Shown here one piece after another: positions 1 through 9,451 of a stretch of DNA of 64,000 nucleotides. Positions within the stretch are counted from its first letter, which is position 1. Each line of letters opens with the position of its first letter. The DNA is from Hymenobacter qilianensis (GTDB taxonomy: Bacteria; Bacteroidota; Bacteroidia; Cytophagales; Hymenobacteraceae). The notes under the pieces are model-generated. The model did not search any database, was not told the DNA's origin, and was given only the letters and a program-made list of their open reading frames with translations. The stretch is from NCBI RefSeq assembly GCF_014489555.1, contig NZ_CP060784.1, positions 3,348,001 to 3,412,000 of the forward strand, read 5' to 3'. The translations under genes and the position numbers were made by a program.

Positions 1-215
1 AACAGCGTGATGCTGTTGCCCGTCTCATCGTTGGATTGATCGGCCAGCGGATCAATCAAAACGGAGTTATACCGAAAAGCATAACGATCTGCCTTGAGGC
101 GTGCGACATTAAACCCTGCGCTAATGCCGGCAGCTTGTAGCTGCTGGGCGTAAGTGGGCGTTGCAAAGCAATACAAGCCTAGCGCTGCAAGGCTGCTGAG
201 TGTAGCTTTTTTCAT
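1..215 (-). CDS. Exported protein, N-terminal part only (likely outer-membrane barrel)
   Basis: The gene enters from the left edge, so only its first 71 codons are visible. Translation from the ATG at 213-215 gives a lysine-rich start (MKKATLSS), a hydrophobic stretch and a probable signal-peptidase site after TYA, followed by QQLQAAG. The mature start (AGISAGFNVARL) resembles small porin-like barrel proteins of Bacteroidota, but too little is present to name a family. The stretch upstream (216-409) holds one copy of the AAAAAGCCCCCCAG motif and no gene. Export is well supported; the barrel assignment is only a guess. Confidence 0.6.
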   Translation of the reverse strand, partial: MKKATLSSLAALGLYCFATPTYAQQLQAAGISAGFNVARLKADRYAFRYNSVLIDPLADQSNDETGNSITL

Positions 216-409
216 TTAGTTGAAGGAAGGATAGATCTAAGAAGAGATGATAGCGAAGACAAATCTTAAAAAAAGCCCCCCAGATATGCTGGCTGACCAA
301 CTATGCTAGCGGTATTTTATAGAAGAGCTTACCTGACCATTTAATAGTTGCAGACTAATGGCAGAAATCTCACTGCTTAGAGCCCGGCTTATCAGTAAAG
401 TAGCGCCAC

Positions 410-444
410 AAAAAAGCCCATTCGATCATCGAATGGGCTTTTTT
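410..444. terminator. Intrinsic terminator downstream of isocitrate dehydrogenase
   Basis: A perfect inverted repeat (AGCCCATTCGAT / ATCGAATGGGCT) is flanked by an A run on the left and a T run on the right. It can end transcription on either strand; the minus-strand icd gene stops at 463, so it most likely serves that gene. Confidence 0.85.
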
Positions 445-462
445 ATACCAAGTGAAGCAGAC

Positions 463-1695
463 TTATTTGCCCAGCTTAGCTTTCAGATTTTCATCCAGCG
501 CTTCCAGAAACTCTTCGGTGTAGAGGTAGTCTCTGCCGTGCTCTACCTTGTTGCCGTGGATGCAAACAGCCAAGTCCTTGGTCATTTTGCCGCTTTCTAC
601 CGTTTCGATACAAACGGCCTCCAGAGCTTTGCAGAAGCCGATCAGCTCCTGATTGTTGTCCAGAATTCCGCGGAACTCCAGCCCGCGGGTCCAGGCAAAA
701 ATAGAGGCAATCGGATTGGTCGAGGTAGGCTTGCCGGCCTGGTGGTCGCGGTAGTGACGCGTTACGGTGCCGTGGGCGGCTTCGGCCTCCATCACGGTGC
801 CGTCGGGCGTAACCAGGGTAGAAGTCATCAGGCCGAGCGAGCCAAAACCCTGGGCTACGGTGTCGCTTTGTACGTCGCCATCGTAGTTTTTGCAGGCCCA
901 CACAAAGTTGCCGTTCCACTTCAGCGCCGAAGCCACCATGTCATCAATCAGGCGATGCTCATAGGTGATGCCAGCGGCCGTGAACTTGGCGTTGTAATCC
1001 TGCTCGTAGATCTCCTGGAAAATGTCCTTGAAACGACCATCGTATTTCTTCAGGATGGTGTTTTTGGTTGACAGGTACAGGGGCCAGCCTTTCATCAAAG
1101 CCTGGTTGAAGCAGGCGTGCGCAAACCCCCGAATCGACTCATCGGTGTTGTACATAGCCAGCGCCACGCCGTCGCTCTTGAAGTTGAATACTTCAAAAGA
1201 TTGGGTTTCGCCGCCGTCCTCTGGGGTAAACGTGATAGTGAGCTTGCCTTTTCCTTTGGTCACGAAATCGGTAGCCCGGTACTGGTCGCCGAAAGCATGA
1301 CGGCCAATGCAGATGGGAGCCGTCCAGTTAGGCACCAGGCGGGGTACGTTGCTCATCACGATAGGCTCGCGGAAAACAGTGCCGTCCAGGATGTTGCGGA
1401 TAGTGCCGTTCGGCGACTTCCACATCTGCTTCAGGTTAAACTCTTTCACTCGCTCCTCATCCGGCGTGATGGTGGCGCACTTAATGCCTACGCCGTATTG
1501 GCGGATAGCATTGGCGGCGTCGATGGTAACCTGGTCGCTGGTTTCATCGCGGTACTCTATTCCCAGATCGTAATACTTGATGTCGAGATCGAGATAAGGC
1601 GTGATCAACTTGTCCTTGATGAACTTCCAGATGATGCGCGTCATTTCGTCGCCATCAAGCTCCACTACCGGGTTTGCTACTTTGATTTTTGTCAT
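463..1695 (-). CDS. icd: NADP-dependent isocitrate dehydrogenase
   Basis: The 410-residue protein converts isocitrate to 2-oxoglutarate and CO2, making NADPH in the TCA cycle. It belongs to the eukaryote-like homodimeric type II family (similar to human IDH1) rather than the E. coli Icd type: it starts [20 protein letters not shown] and has the substrate-binding segment [19 protein letters not shown] near residue 100 and the cofactor-region segment [12 protein letters not shown]. Length matches the family. It stands alone, between a terminator at 410-444 and a 270-bp upstream gap. A possible -7 box on the minus strand (TATCTTCG, 1742-1749) lies about 47 bp upstream of the start. Confidence 0.96.
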   Translation of the reverse strand: MTKIKVANPVVELDGDEMTRIIWKFIKDKLITPYLDLDIKYYDLGIEYRDETSDQVTIDAANAIRQYGVGIKCATITPDEERVKEFNLKQMWKSPNGTIRNILDGTVFREPIVMSNVPRLVPNWTAPICIGRHAFGDQYRATDFVTKGKGKLTITFTPEDGGETQSFEVFNFKSDGVALAMYNTDESIRGFAHACFNQALMKGWPLYLSTKNTILKKYDGRFKDIFQEIYEQDYNAKFTAAGITYEHRLIDDMVASALKWNGNFVWACKNYDGDVQSDTVAQGFGSLGLMTSTLVTPDGTVMEAEAAHGTVTRHYRDHQAGKPTSTNPIASIFAWTRGLEFRGILDNNQELIGFCKALEAVCIETVESGKMTKDLAVCIHGNKVEHGRDYLYTEEFLEALDENLKAKLGK

Positions 1696-1917
1696 TTCCT
1701 CTGGGAAAGATGGTTGATGTTTTTCCGCTTAATGTGTAGCCCGAAGATACGGGCCCAAGCTTATCTTGTTCACAGGGCTCCGACAAAATCAACTAACGCG
1801 GGCAGGATTGCCCCATCGGGTAGTGAATAGCGGGAAAGAGTGCGGATAAACTGGTCACCCGTGAGGATGAGTGTAAAAAAGCCCCCCATACTTGAATAGT
1901 GGTGGTGAAAATAATTA

Positions 1918-1951
1918 TTGCTATTATTTGTTGATATATCAACTATATTTG
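1918..1951 (+). promoter_or_regulatory. Promoter of the MarR gene, Bacteroidota type
   Basis: TATATTTG at 1944-1951 matches the Bacteroidota -7 consensus TAnnTTTG exactly. A TTG at 1918-1920 lies 23 bp upstream and could serve as the -33 element. The predicted transcript start is only about 10-15 bases before the ATG at 1969. Confidence 0.6.
1930..1943. promoter_or_regulatory. Palindromic operator, likely bound by the MarR protein
   Basis: GTTGATATATCAAC is a perfect 14-bp palindrome. It sits exactly between the possible -33 and the -7 box, abutting the latter. MarR proteins bind such short AT-rich dyads as dimers and usually repress their own operon, so binding here would block RNA polymerase. 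That the MarR product of 1969-2421 binds it is inferred from position. Confidence 0.65.
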
Positions 1952-1968
1952 TATCAAATAAAATACCT

Positions 1969-2421
1969 ATGACCATCGATACTCCCACTCAAACTGTCCT
2001 TTACACGCTTGAACAAGCGATAAAAACGTATCGCAGGCTTTGCCAGCAGAACATTGATCGAGTAGTAGACAAGCTCACTGTAGATCAGGCCCTGATCTTA
2101 ATTGTGCTGGATAAGCACCCTGCTCTTAGCCAGCAACAGATTGCCGAGCTGGTCTTCAAAGACAAGGCATCCCTGACCCGCATCATTGAGTTGTTGGTTC
2201 AAAAAGGCTTGCTAACAAGGGGGATGCACTCTGCCGACCGCCGGAAATTCGAGCTGCACCTCACGCCTCAAGGCCAGCACACTCTCGCCCAGCTAACCGA
2301 TACCATTCTGCTCAATCAGCGAACGGCGCTGGCAGGCCTGAGTGAAGAGGAACTCGTTCAGTTTCACTCGACACTGCAGAAAATCATTGCCAACTGCTCC
2401 ACGCCGGCCCCATGCGCCTAG
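1969..2421 (+). CDS. MarR-family transcriptional regulator
   Basis: A 150-residue winged-helix regulator. The ATG at 1969 is chosen over an in-frame upstream start at 1918 because the latter would place the promoter and operator inside the gene. The helix-turn-helix and wing are visible in LSQQQIAELVFKDKASLTRI, LVQKGLLTRG and the DRRKFELHLTPQG wing motif typical of MarR. Such proteins usually respond to small phenolic or lipophilic ligands. Its stop overlaps the start of the next gene by 10 bases, so the two are translated from one message and the regulator probably controls the serine hydrolase. Confidence 0.9.
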   Translation: MTIDTPTQTVLYTLEQAIKTYRRLCQQNIDRVVDKLTVDQALILIVLDKHPALSQQQIAELVFKDKASLTRIIELLVQKGLLTRGMHSADRRKFELHLTPQGQHTLAQLTDTILLNQRTALAGLSEEELVQFHSTLQKIIANCSTPAPCA

Positions 2422-3767
2422 CCATTATTGTACTGCTTTTTTGCCTGGGCAGCATCAGTACCAGTGTGGGGCAATTGCACCTGCGGCAGCAGTTAGCAAC
2501 CTATATGCAAGCCCAACACGACGTGAACCGCTTCGCAGGGGTTGTGCTGATCACGCGTCACGATACCATTTTATTGCACCAAGCCTACGGGCTGGCCGAT
2601 GCGGAGTGGGCCGTTTCTAACACTCTGGACACCAAGTTTGCCCTGGCCTCCATCACCAAGCACATCACTGCTTTGGCTGTTCTGCAGCTAGCCGAGCACG
2701 GCCGGCTCCAGCTCACGGATAAGCTGAGTACGTTTCTGCCGGGCTTCCCAAACGGCGACGCCATATCCTTGCACCAGCTGCTGACCCACACGGCCGGCCT
2801 AGCCCTGGATTTTGAAGAACTGTACCTGTACCACACGGCCGTCTCAAAAGATTCTGCCCTGGCGTTTATCCAAAAGCAGCCAGCTCAGTTTGATCCTGGC
2901 ACCCGCATAGGATACAGTAACGTTGGGTACTTTTTACTGGGCCAGATCATTGAGAAAGCTTCGGGGATGTCGTACGGCGAGTATCTGCAAAAAAATATCT
3001 TCGACGTGGCTGCTATGACGAACACCGGCCTGCATAGTAATACCGCCCTCGTGCCCAGCTTGGCCCGGTCATACTGCCGGGAGGGCGAGACATTTGTCAA
3101 AAACCCTTACATCAATTGGGACCTCAACGTGGGCCACGACGGGCTGTATTCCACGGCCGGTGATCTGGCAAAACTCGACCGGGCATTGCGGGGCACGGCG
3201 CTGCTTTCGGAGGCCTCTAAATCGCTCATGGCCACTCAGCACAACAAGCGGTTTCCGGGCAACGGCTTTCTGGATCATTACGGCTACGGCGTGTTTGTCG
3301 ACCCCTATTACAGCCACGGCCGCCACCTCTTGACCCACAGTGGGGGATATTTCGGAGCCATGACCACTCTGGACCGATACCCTCAGGATGGAATTTTAGT
3401 CACGGTGTTATCGAACAATCAAGCTGAATCGCACTGGATAGGCTATGGGCTGGCTGGCATCCTGTTCGGCAAAGCGGTGGAAGTACCGTACGTCCATCGC
3501 CCTATCGCCGTCGCTCCGCCCAAGCTGGCCCACTACGCCGGACACTACAAGGAAATTCGCATCCTCTACATCAATGGCCAGCTGTATCTACAGGATCAGG
3601 ACACGCCATTAGTGGCTGAATCCCCTCGAAAGTTCTTTAACCAGAACATTCCTGACCGTAAGGTCGAATTCCTGACCAACAAAGCGGGGCGCGTGTATGC
3701 CCTGACGCTGACCAAAGGAGGCGTAAAAGACCCTCCCCGGAAAAAAAGCGGTTCCGCCGGACGTTAA
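2412..3767 (+). CDS. Exported serine hydrolase of the class C beta-lactamase family
   Basis: The 451-residue protein has an N-terminal signal peptide (LAIIVLLFCLGSISTSVG) and the three signatures of the beta-lactamase/DD-peptidase superfamily: S80-I-T-K83 (nucleophile and general base), Y168-S-N170, and H309-S-G311 in place of KTG. HxG versions are common in esterases and D-aminopeptidases of this family, so peptide or ester hydrolysis in the periplasm is as likely as beta-lactam hydrolysis. A C-terminal domain of about 100 residues follows the catalytic part. The gene starts inside the last codons of marR, indicating translational coupling. Confidence 0.88.
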   Translation: MRLAIIVLLFCLGSISTSVGQLHLRQQLATYMQAQHDVNRFAGVVLITRHDTILLHQAYGLADAEWAVSNTLDTKFALASITKHITALAVLQLAEHGRLQLTDKLSTFLPGFPNGDAISLHQLLTHTAGLALDFEELYLYHTAVSKDSALAFIQKQPAQFDPGTRIGYSNVGYFLLGQIIEKASGMSYGEYLQKNIFDVAAMTNTGLHSNTALVPSLARSYCREGETFVKNPYINWDLNVGHDGLYSTAGDLAKLDRALRGTALLSEASKSLMATQHNKRFPGNGFLDHYGYGVFVDPYYSHGRHLLTHSGGYFGAMTTLDRYPQDGILVTVLSNNQAESHWIGYGLAGILFGKAVEVPYVHRPIAVAPPKLAHYAGHYKEIRILYINGQLYLQDQDTPLVAESPRKFFNQNIPDRKVEFLTNKAGRVYALTLTKGGVKDPPRKKSGSAGR

Positions 3768-3845
3768 TAATGTCTGCTGTCTAAGCGCCAGCTTTATGTG
3801 GTGATAGTCGCAAACCGTCATGTGGTGCACAAACCGCTTAAACGC

Positions 3846-3880
3846 AAAAAGCCGCTCTGCATAATGCAGAGCGGCTTTTT
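3846..3880. terminator. Bidirectional intrinsic terminator
   Basis: AAAAAGCCGCTCTGCATAA and its mirror make a perfect stem of about 15 bp with A and T runs on each side. It lies between the serine hydrolase (+) and tRNA-Glu (-) and can serve both. Confidence 0.85.
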
Positions 3881-3903
3881 ATTGCCAAAAACGAGTGGTT
3901 AAG

Positions 3904-3975
3904 TAGTCCGTAGGGGAATCGAACCCCTGTTGGTAGAATGAAAATCTACTGTCCTAACCCCTAGACGAACGGACC
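3904..3975 (-). tRNA. tRNA-Glu (anticodon TTC)
   Basis: The minus strand folds into a cloverleaf: acceptor GGTCCGT / ACGGACT, the D-arm start TCGTCTAGGGG typical of tRNA-Glu, anticodon stem GTAGA-TTTTCAT-TCTAC with TTC at positions 34-36, and a T arm CAGGGGTTCGATTCCCCT. The 3' CCA is not encoded. The first acceptor pair is a G-U. Confidence 0.95.
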
Positions 3976-4189
3976 AGATGATGTGCCTTACTCGTTTTTA
4001 GTGGTGCAAAGATAAGGCAAGGATAATTCAGCGCAATACGTAGCGCCAAAAAAAAAGCCCCCCAGCAGCAAATAGGCTGACTTTCAGGAAGAAATTCTTT
4101 TTGTAGGGGGCAAATTTTAAGCTTCAAGCCCGTCGGGAACGGCAAAAAACCGTAAGAAGAAAAGCAAAGCAGATGGCTTAGTGGTTGAT
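3976..4189. other. Intergenic DNA between tRNA-Glu and GAPDH
   Basis: No gene is visible. The stretch contains one AAAAAGCCCCCCAG motif (4046-4062) preceded by an unusually long A run, and a related GGGGGCAAA at 4107. Together with 3768-3903 it makes a 515-bp gap whose only contents are the terminator, the tRNA, these motifs and the GAPDH promoter. Confidence 0.6.
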
Positions 4190-4220
4190 TTGGCTATATT
4201 CCCTTAGCCCTGTACCTTCG
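4190..4220 (+). promoter_or_regulatory. Candidate GAPDH promoter
   Basis: TTG at 4190-4192 and TACCTTCG at 4213-4220 are separated by 20 bp, the usual spacing for the Bacteroidota -33/-7 promoter; the -7 box differs from TAnnTTTG at one base. The ATG of gapA is 62 bp downstream. Confidence 0.55.
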
Positions 4221-4258
4221 CTGCGCGTTTCCACCAGGGCCCCTCGTGGTCTTCTTAA

Positions 4259-5290
<1,032 letters not shown>

Positions 5291-5306
5291 CTCCTGCTAC
5301 ATTGCT

Positions 5307-5353
5307 TTCTAACAGAAAAGCCCGCCCACTTTGGGTGGGCTTTTCTGTTAGAA
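5307..5353. terminator. Intrinsic terminator after gapA
   Basis: A 22-bp stem (TTCTAACAGAAAAGCCCGCC and its mirror, with one G-T mismatch) with a short loop. The CTTTTCTGTTAG tail lies inside the right arm. Confidence 0.85.
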
Positions 5354-5478
5354 ATTTAAAGCGACTGGGGGCTTTTTCGAGTGTTTTGACCAGCATCAGC
5401 ACCCGGCATTTTACCTCTCGCCGCTTCTACTTATTTCGCTACTCAACCTTGCGCTTCGCGCCGCGTTTCTATCCATCT

Positions 5479-6357
5479 ATGCCCGCCAAGCCGCGTATCT
5501 GTTTTATCCTGAATCCTGCTTCCGGCACCAACCGTGCGCAAGATGTGCCGGCCCTGATTGAGCAACACCTCGATCATTCCGCCGTTGACCACGCCTTGCG
5601 CCTGACGGCTTATGCCGGGCACGCGGAAGAAATAGCTCGTACGGCCGCCGCTGAAGGGTTTCGTACGGTAGTGGCCGTGGGCGGCGATGGCACGGTAAAC
5701 GAAGTGGGACGCGGCTTACTGGGTACGAATGCCGCCATGGGGATTCTGCCGCGAGGCTCCGGCAATGGCCTAGCAAGGCATCTGGAGGTGCCATTGGCCC
5801 TGCCAGCCGCAATCCGCCGAATGAGCCAGCCCGAGTTTCAGCGTATGGATGTGGGGCGCATCAATGGGCGTCCGTTCTTCTGCACGGCAGGGCTGGGGTT
5901 TGATGCCCACGTGAGCAAGTGCTTCGCCACGGCTGGTACTCGCGGCCTAGGTACTTATGTGCGCGTGGCGCTTCGTGAATACCGGACTTTTCAGCCCAAG
6001 CCTATAACGGTCACGCTCAACAACCGCACGCTGACCACCGATTGCTACGTGCTGGCTTTTGCCAATGCCGGGCAGTACGGCAACAACGCCTACATTGCCC
6101 CCCGCGCCGATATTCGCGACGGCCTGCTTGACGTGTGCCTGATTGATGCGCTACCGCTACGCCGAGCCGTGCGCGTGGCTCTTGGCCTGGCCCTAGGCGA
6201 TTTGCCCCAGTCGGGAGCGGCAGTATATCATACCTCGCGGCACGTACTGGTAGAGGCCGTCGCGCCTATAGGCTTTCACGTAGATGGCGACTATGCGGGC
6301 GAAGCCACTAGCTTTGAAATAGAATTGCTGCCTCTAGCTTTGGAGGTAGCCGTATAG
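5479..6357 (+). CDS. Diacylglycerol/lipid kinase family protein
   Basis: A 292-residue protein of the DAGK_cat (YegS/DgkB/LCB5) family, which phosphorylates lipid alcohols such as diacylglycerol. It shows the ATP-binding motifs NPASGTNRAQD near the N-terminus, AVGGDGTVNEVGRG, and PRGSGNGLARHL, and a C-terminal beta-sandwich domain. The frame extends upstream to 5302, but that part overlaps the gapA terminator and translates to non-conserved residues; the ATG at 5479 (MPAKPRICFILNP) starts right at the family's first strand. The exact lipid substrate cannot be read from the sequence. Confidence 0.9.
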   Translation: MPAKPRICFILNPASGTNRAQDVPALIEQHLDHSAVDHALRLTAYAGHAEEIARTAAAEGFRTVVAVGGDGTVNEVGRGLLGTNAAMGILPRGSGNGLARHLEVPLALPAAIRRMSQPEFQRMDVGRINGRPFFCTAGLGFDAHVSKCFATAGTRGLGTYVRVALREYRTFQPKPITVTLNNRTLTTDCYVLAFANAGQYGNNAYIAPRADIRDGLLDVCLIDALPLRRAVRVALGLALGDLPQSGAAVYHTSRHVLVEAVAPIGFHVDGDYAGEATSFEIELLPLALEVAV

Positions 6358-6362
6358 TTTAG

Positions 6363-6448
6363 ATGGCTGAATGGGTGAGAGTTAAATAGCTTATTGCTCT
6401 GGCAACTCGTTGAACGATCAGCCATTTAACCCTCACCCATTCAGCCAT
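6363..6448. repeat. Long inverted repeat between the lipid kinase and SUI1 genes
   Basis: 25-base arms at 6363-6387 and 6424-6448 are complementary with one mismatch. The right arm is followed by further near-copies of CATTCAGCCATTTAGC and CATTCAACCATTTAA, so the region is internally repetitive. There is no T run on the + strand, so it is not a typical terminator. Confidence 0.75.
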
Positions 6449-6471
6449 TTAGCATTCAACCATTTAAAAGC

Positions 6472-6819
6472 ATGAAAGCCGACAAAAACCGCCGCAGCCG
6501 CGAAGGCGTGGTGTACTCCACCAACTCCGACTTTTCCTACCAGCACGCCGACGAAGAATCGGTGGTAACCCTGCCGCCCCAGCAACAAAACCTGCGCGTG
6601 CACCTCGACCGCAAAAGCGGAGGCAAGCAAGTGACGCTCATCACCGGCTTCGTGGGCCAGGATGCGGACCTGCAAACCTTGGCTAAGCTGCTCAAAACCA
6701 AATGCGGAGTGGGCGGCAACGCCAAAGAAGGCGACATCCTTATCCAGGGCGATTTCCGCGATAAAGTGATGGGCGTACTGCTAGATCAGGGCTATAAAGC
6801 GAAGAAGTCTGGTGGTTAG
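6472..6819 (+). CDS. SUI1/YciH-type translation initiation factor homologue
   Basis: The 115-residue protein belongs to the eIF1/SUI1 family (bacterial YciH). The C-terminal half carries the core: [14 protein letters not shown], a leucine-rich helix ([16 protein letters not shown]) and the ending [22 protein letters not shown]. YciH in E. coli binds the 30S subunit and affects start-codon fidelity; the role in Bacteroidota is untested. The N-terminal 40 residues are polar and probably disordered. It is followed after 36 bp by a small membrane-protein gene in the same direction. Confidence 0.92.
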   Translation: MKADKNRRSREGVVYSTNSDFSYQHADEESVVTLPPQQQNLRVHLDRKSGGKQVTLITGFVGQDADLQTLAKLLKTKCGVGGNAKEGDILIQGDFRDKVMGVLLDQGYKAKKSGG

Positions 6820-6855
6820 AATAGTAGCAATAGCGAAGTCACTTTATTCACCTCA

Positions 6856-7260
6856 ATGGAATCTGTTAACCCACGTGAATTAGCCGAAAGCGGCATTATA
6901 AACGCCGTACAGTGGCTTAAGCTGGGTGTCGAAACTATTGGGGCGTTCATTATTGCCCTTGGCATACTGGTGGCGGCCTGGTTGCTGATAAAAGCCTTGA
7001 TACAGCGTCGTACGGCCAACTTTACGGCCATTCGCCTGACGCTGGCCCGCTACCTGGCCCTGGCGCTGGAGTTTCAATTGGGCGCTGATATACTATCCAC
7101 GGCTATTGCCCCGAGTTGGGAGCAAATTGGGCAGCTAGGCGCCATTGCCGTCATCCGAACGGGCCTCAACTATTTCTTGACCAAGGAAATGCAGGCGGAA
7201 GAACGTCAGAGCGCCGAACAAGCCGTGACGGAGCGAGCCCACCAGCCTCCCGGCACCTAG
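6856..7260 (+). CDS. DUF1622 membrane protein
   Basis: A 134-residue protein with a hydrophobic helix at about residues 25-47 (IGAFIIALGILVAAWLLIKA) and the conserved DUF1622 segment LALEFQLGADILSTAIAPSW followed by AIAVIRTGLNYFLTKEM. Function is unknown; the family is predicted to sit in the inner membrane. It is probably co-transcribed with the SUI1-like gene 36 bp upstream. The kdsB gene converges on it 26 bp downstream, with a single GGGGGCTTTT motif at 7275-7284 between them. Confidence 0.85.
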   Translation: MESVNPRELAESGIINAVQWLKLGVETIGAFIIALGILVAAWLLIKALIQRRTANFTAIRLTLARYLALALEFQLGADILSTAIAPSWEQIGQLGAIAVIRTGLNYFLTKEMQAEERQSAEQAVTERAHQPPGT

Positions 7261-7286
7261 CAAGCGCGAAAAAGGGCTGGGGGCTT

Positions 7287-8039
7287 TTATGCGGTCATTT
7301 TCAATAACTTCCTGGCCCGCTCCACATCCTCAGGCGTATCGATGCCGATGGTTTCCAGCTCCGTTTCCGCGGTCAGAATGCGAAAGCCGTTCTCCAGCCA
7401 CCGCAGCTGCTCCAGACTTTCGGCCTGCTCCAGCGAGGAGGGCGGCAGTTTGGTAATAGCGGCCAGCACATCGGGCCGGTAGGCATACAGGCCGATGTGG
7501 CGTAGGTAGCGATGGTGTGCAAGCCATTGAACTGATTCATATTGGCGTTGATAGGGCAGGGGATGACGACTGAAATACATTGCGTAGCCCTGGGAATCAA
7601 GCACCACTTTGGGCAGATGCGGACTGAATAACTCGTCCTCGCTGAGCACTGGCTTGACTAATGTGGCAAGCTGGGGGGCTTTTTCACCCTCAAAAAGCGC
7701 TACGAGAGCATTGATTTGCGCGGGGTGAATAAAGGGCTCGTCGCCTTGAATATTGATGATACAATCGGCAGTTACGCCGAGCTGCTGGTAGGCATCGAAC
7801 ACGCGGTCAGTGCCGCTGGGGTGGTCGGGGTCAGTGAGCACTGCCTCGCCCCCGAAACCGTGCACGTGCTCTAGAATGCGCTCATCATCCGTGGCTACCA
7901 CCACCCGGCTCAGACTAGACAGCCGCGCCTGCTCCACGACTCGTTGAATCATGGATTTGCCCCCCAGATCAACCAACGGCTTGCCGGGCAAGCGAGTGGA
8001 GGCGTAGCGGGCGGGAATAATACCAATGGCGTGGATCAT
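7287..8039 (-). CDS. kdsB: 3-deoxy-manno-octulosonate cytidylyltransferase (CMP-KDO synthetase)
   Basis: The 250-residue enzyme activates KDO with CTP for lipopolysaccharide inner-core synthesis. The start at 8039 (MIHAIGIIPARYASTRLPGK) matches the family N-terminus; the open frame continues upstream to 8204 but adds unrelated residues. Diagnostic segments are PARYASTRLPGKPL, VVVATDDERI, GGEAVLTDPDHPSGTDR and INIQGDEPFI. The GCCCCCCAG motif occurs twice in the gene, encoding DLGGKS and EKAPQL. The gene is read toward DUF1622. Confidence 0.96.
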   Translation of the reverse strand: MIHAIGIIPARYASTRLPGKPLVDLGGKSMIQRVVEQARLSSLSRVVVATDDERILEHVHGFGGEAVLTDPDHPSGTDRVFDAYQQLGVTADCIINIQGDEPFIHPAQINALVALFEGEKAPQLATLVKPVLSEDELFSPHLPKVVLDSQGYAMYFSRHPLPYQRQYESVQWLAHHRYLRHIGLYAYRPDVLAAITKLPPSSLEQAESLEQLRWLENGFRILTAETELETIGIDTPEDVERARKLLKMTA

Positions 8040-8219
8040 AAAAAGGAGTTTGCGAAAGCTGGATACAAGCTGGGGGGCTTTTTGCAAAGAACAGCGAAAG
8101 CCCTGAGTTGCCCGTTGCTTATATGCGGAATGTGGCGTGGTAGGCCAATAAATGAAGCCCGACCACGTTAGGTATAAGTGGCTTATCGGGCATCGTTGAA
8201 TCATTCAGAAATGGCCTTT

Positions 8220-8252
8220 TTGGGACTCAGCTGGGATTATTTTTTATCTTTC
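8220..8252 (+). promoter_or_regulatory. Candidate promoter for the LysM gene
   Basis: TTG at 8220-8222 and TATCTTTC at 8245-8252 are 22 bp apart. The -7 box differs from TAnnTTTG only at the last base. It lies about 72 bp upstream of the chosen ATG. Confidence 0.45.
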
Positions 8253-8324
8253 GGCGCTTTTAGATTTCCCCCTAAGCTGCCCCACCCTGAATTTGGGGCC
8301 ACTCGTTTTTCGCGAACTGCTCGT

Positions 8325-9341
8325 ATGACCCGTTTTCTGTTGCTGCTGCCTGCGTTTGTTCTCGCTGGTTTTGCCGCCACCGCCGCGCCCCGGCCCATTC
8401 TCCCGCCCGATTCCATTGGGGTTGAATACCGTAATAATAAAATGCTCATCAAGCACCGTGTGGTGGCTGGTGAAACCCTTTATGGCCTCTCGCGGCGCTA
8501 TTCGGTGCCCGTCGAGCAAATTGTGGAAACCAATTCTTCGCTCAAAGGTGCCCTCGTAACGGGACAGATAGTGTTGGTGCCACGCACACGGGTAGTGCTC
8601 ACAACGCCCGCGCCAACAAGCCCCGCCGCCCGACCATCAGCGCCCGCTAATACCGTTGCCGCCGCCCGCTCTCTGCCCACCGACGACAACGGAAACCGCG
8701 TGTACACGGTGCAAAAAGGCCAGACGCTCTACGCCGTGGCACGCCTGTTTCAGCTTGCTCCCGCTGACCTTGCACGCTTTAACGGCCTGCCTGCCACTAC
8801 GGGCGTAAAGGTCGGACAGCGCCTGATTATCGTGCCGGCAGGCGCGAAGGCGGCCGCAACGGCAACAGCGTCGGCTACTCCTTCCCCTGCACCCGTAGAA
8901 ACGCCCGCTGCTTCCGCGCCCACCTCCACACCAGCACCTGCCCCGCCAAAGCCAGTTGTGACGGCCCCGGTGCCCGCCCGAACGGCTCCTGTCGCTGCTA
9001 ATACAAAAGATTCTGTGCGTACGCCGGCCCAGGAAGCGGAGGAGCGCGCCCCCGAGCGGGCTAGTGAAATCGTGCGTAGAGTAACCGAAAGCGGGCTAGC
9101 TACCAGAATTGAAGGCACGGGCACCGATAAGTATCTGGCCTTGCACAAAACAGCCGCTGTGGGTACCATTATGCAGGTGCGCAATATCATGAATGGGCAG
9201 TCGGTATACGTCCGCGTCATTGGGCAATTGCCTGATACCGGCGAAAACAGCAACATTCTGGTGCGCCTATCACCCCGCGCCGTGCAGCGTCTGTCCACGC
9301 CCGACAACCGCTTCCGCGTCGAAACTTCTTACGTGCCGTAG
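8325..9341 (+). CDS. Exported LysM peptidoglycan-binding protein with C-terminal barrel-like domain
   Basis: A 338-residue protein. The ATG at 8325 is chosen because it is followed directly by a signal peptide (TRFLLLLPAFVLAGFAATAA). Two LysM domains follow, at about residues 43-87 (HRVVAGETLYGLSRRYSV) and 128-176 (YTVQKGQTLYAVARLFQL), then a long Ala/Pro/Thr linker, then a C-terminal domain of about 75 residues (TDKYLALHKTAAVGTIMQVR, YVRVIGQLPDTG) that resembles the RlpA-like double-psi barrel domains found in Bacteroidota LysM proteins. It probably acts in the periplasm on or near peptidoglycan; catalytic activity is not evident. Confidence 0.88.
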   Translation: MTRFLLLLPAFVLAGFAATAAPRPILPPDSIGVEYRNNKMLIKHRVVAGETLYGLSRRYSVPVEQIVETNSSLKGALVTGQIVLVPRTRVVLTTPAPTSPAARPSAPANTVAAARSLPTDDNGNRVYTVQKGQTLYAVARLFQLAPADLARFNGLPATTGVKVGQRLIIVPAGAKAAATATASATPSPAPVETPAASAPTSTPAPAPPKPVVTAPVPARTAPVAANTKDSVRTPAQEAEERAPERASEIVRRVTESGLATRIEGTGTDKYLALHKTAAVGTIMQVRNIMNGQSVYVRVIGQLPDTGENSNILVRLSPRAVQRLSTPDNRFRVETSYVP

Positions 9342-9346
9342 GGGAA

Positions 9347-9438
9347 GAGCTAGGAGGTATAAGCTGGAGATTGGTCGCCAGTATTCTTTCTGGCTCCTGA
9401 CTCCTACCACCTAGCTCCCAGCTTCTACCTCCTAGCTC
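9347..9438. repeat. Inverted repeat after the LysM gene
   Basis: Arms of 24 bases at 9347-9370 and 9415-9438 are complementary with a few mismatches. The right side is built of CTCCTA/CTAGCTCC-like words. Its layout resembles the 6363-6448 repeat but the sequence differs. Confidence 0.65.
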
Positions 9439-9451
9439 CTAACTCCTTCAT

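Noticed and set aside
358-1830. Long plus-strand open frames opposite isocitrate dehydrogenase
   Set aside because: They mirror icd codons; no family signature, and the minus-strand product is unmistakable.
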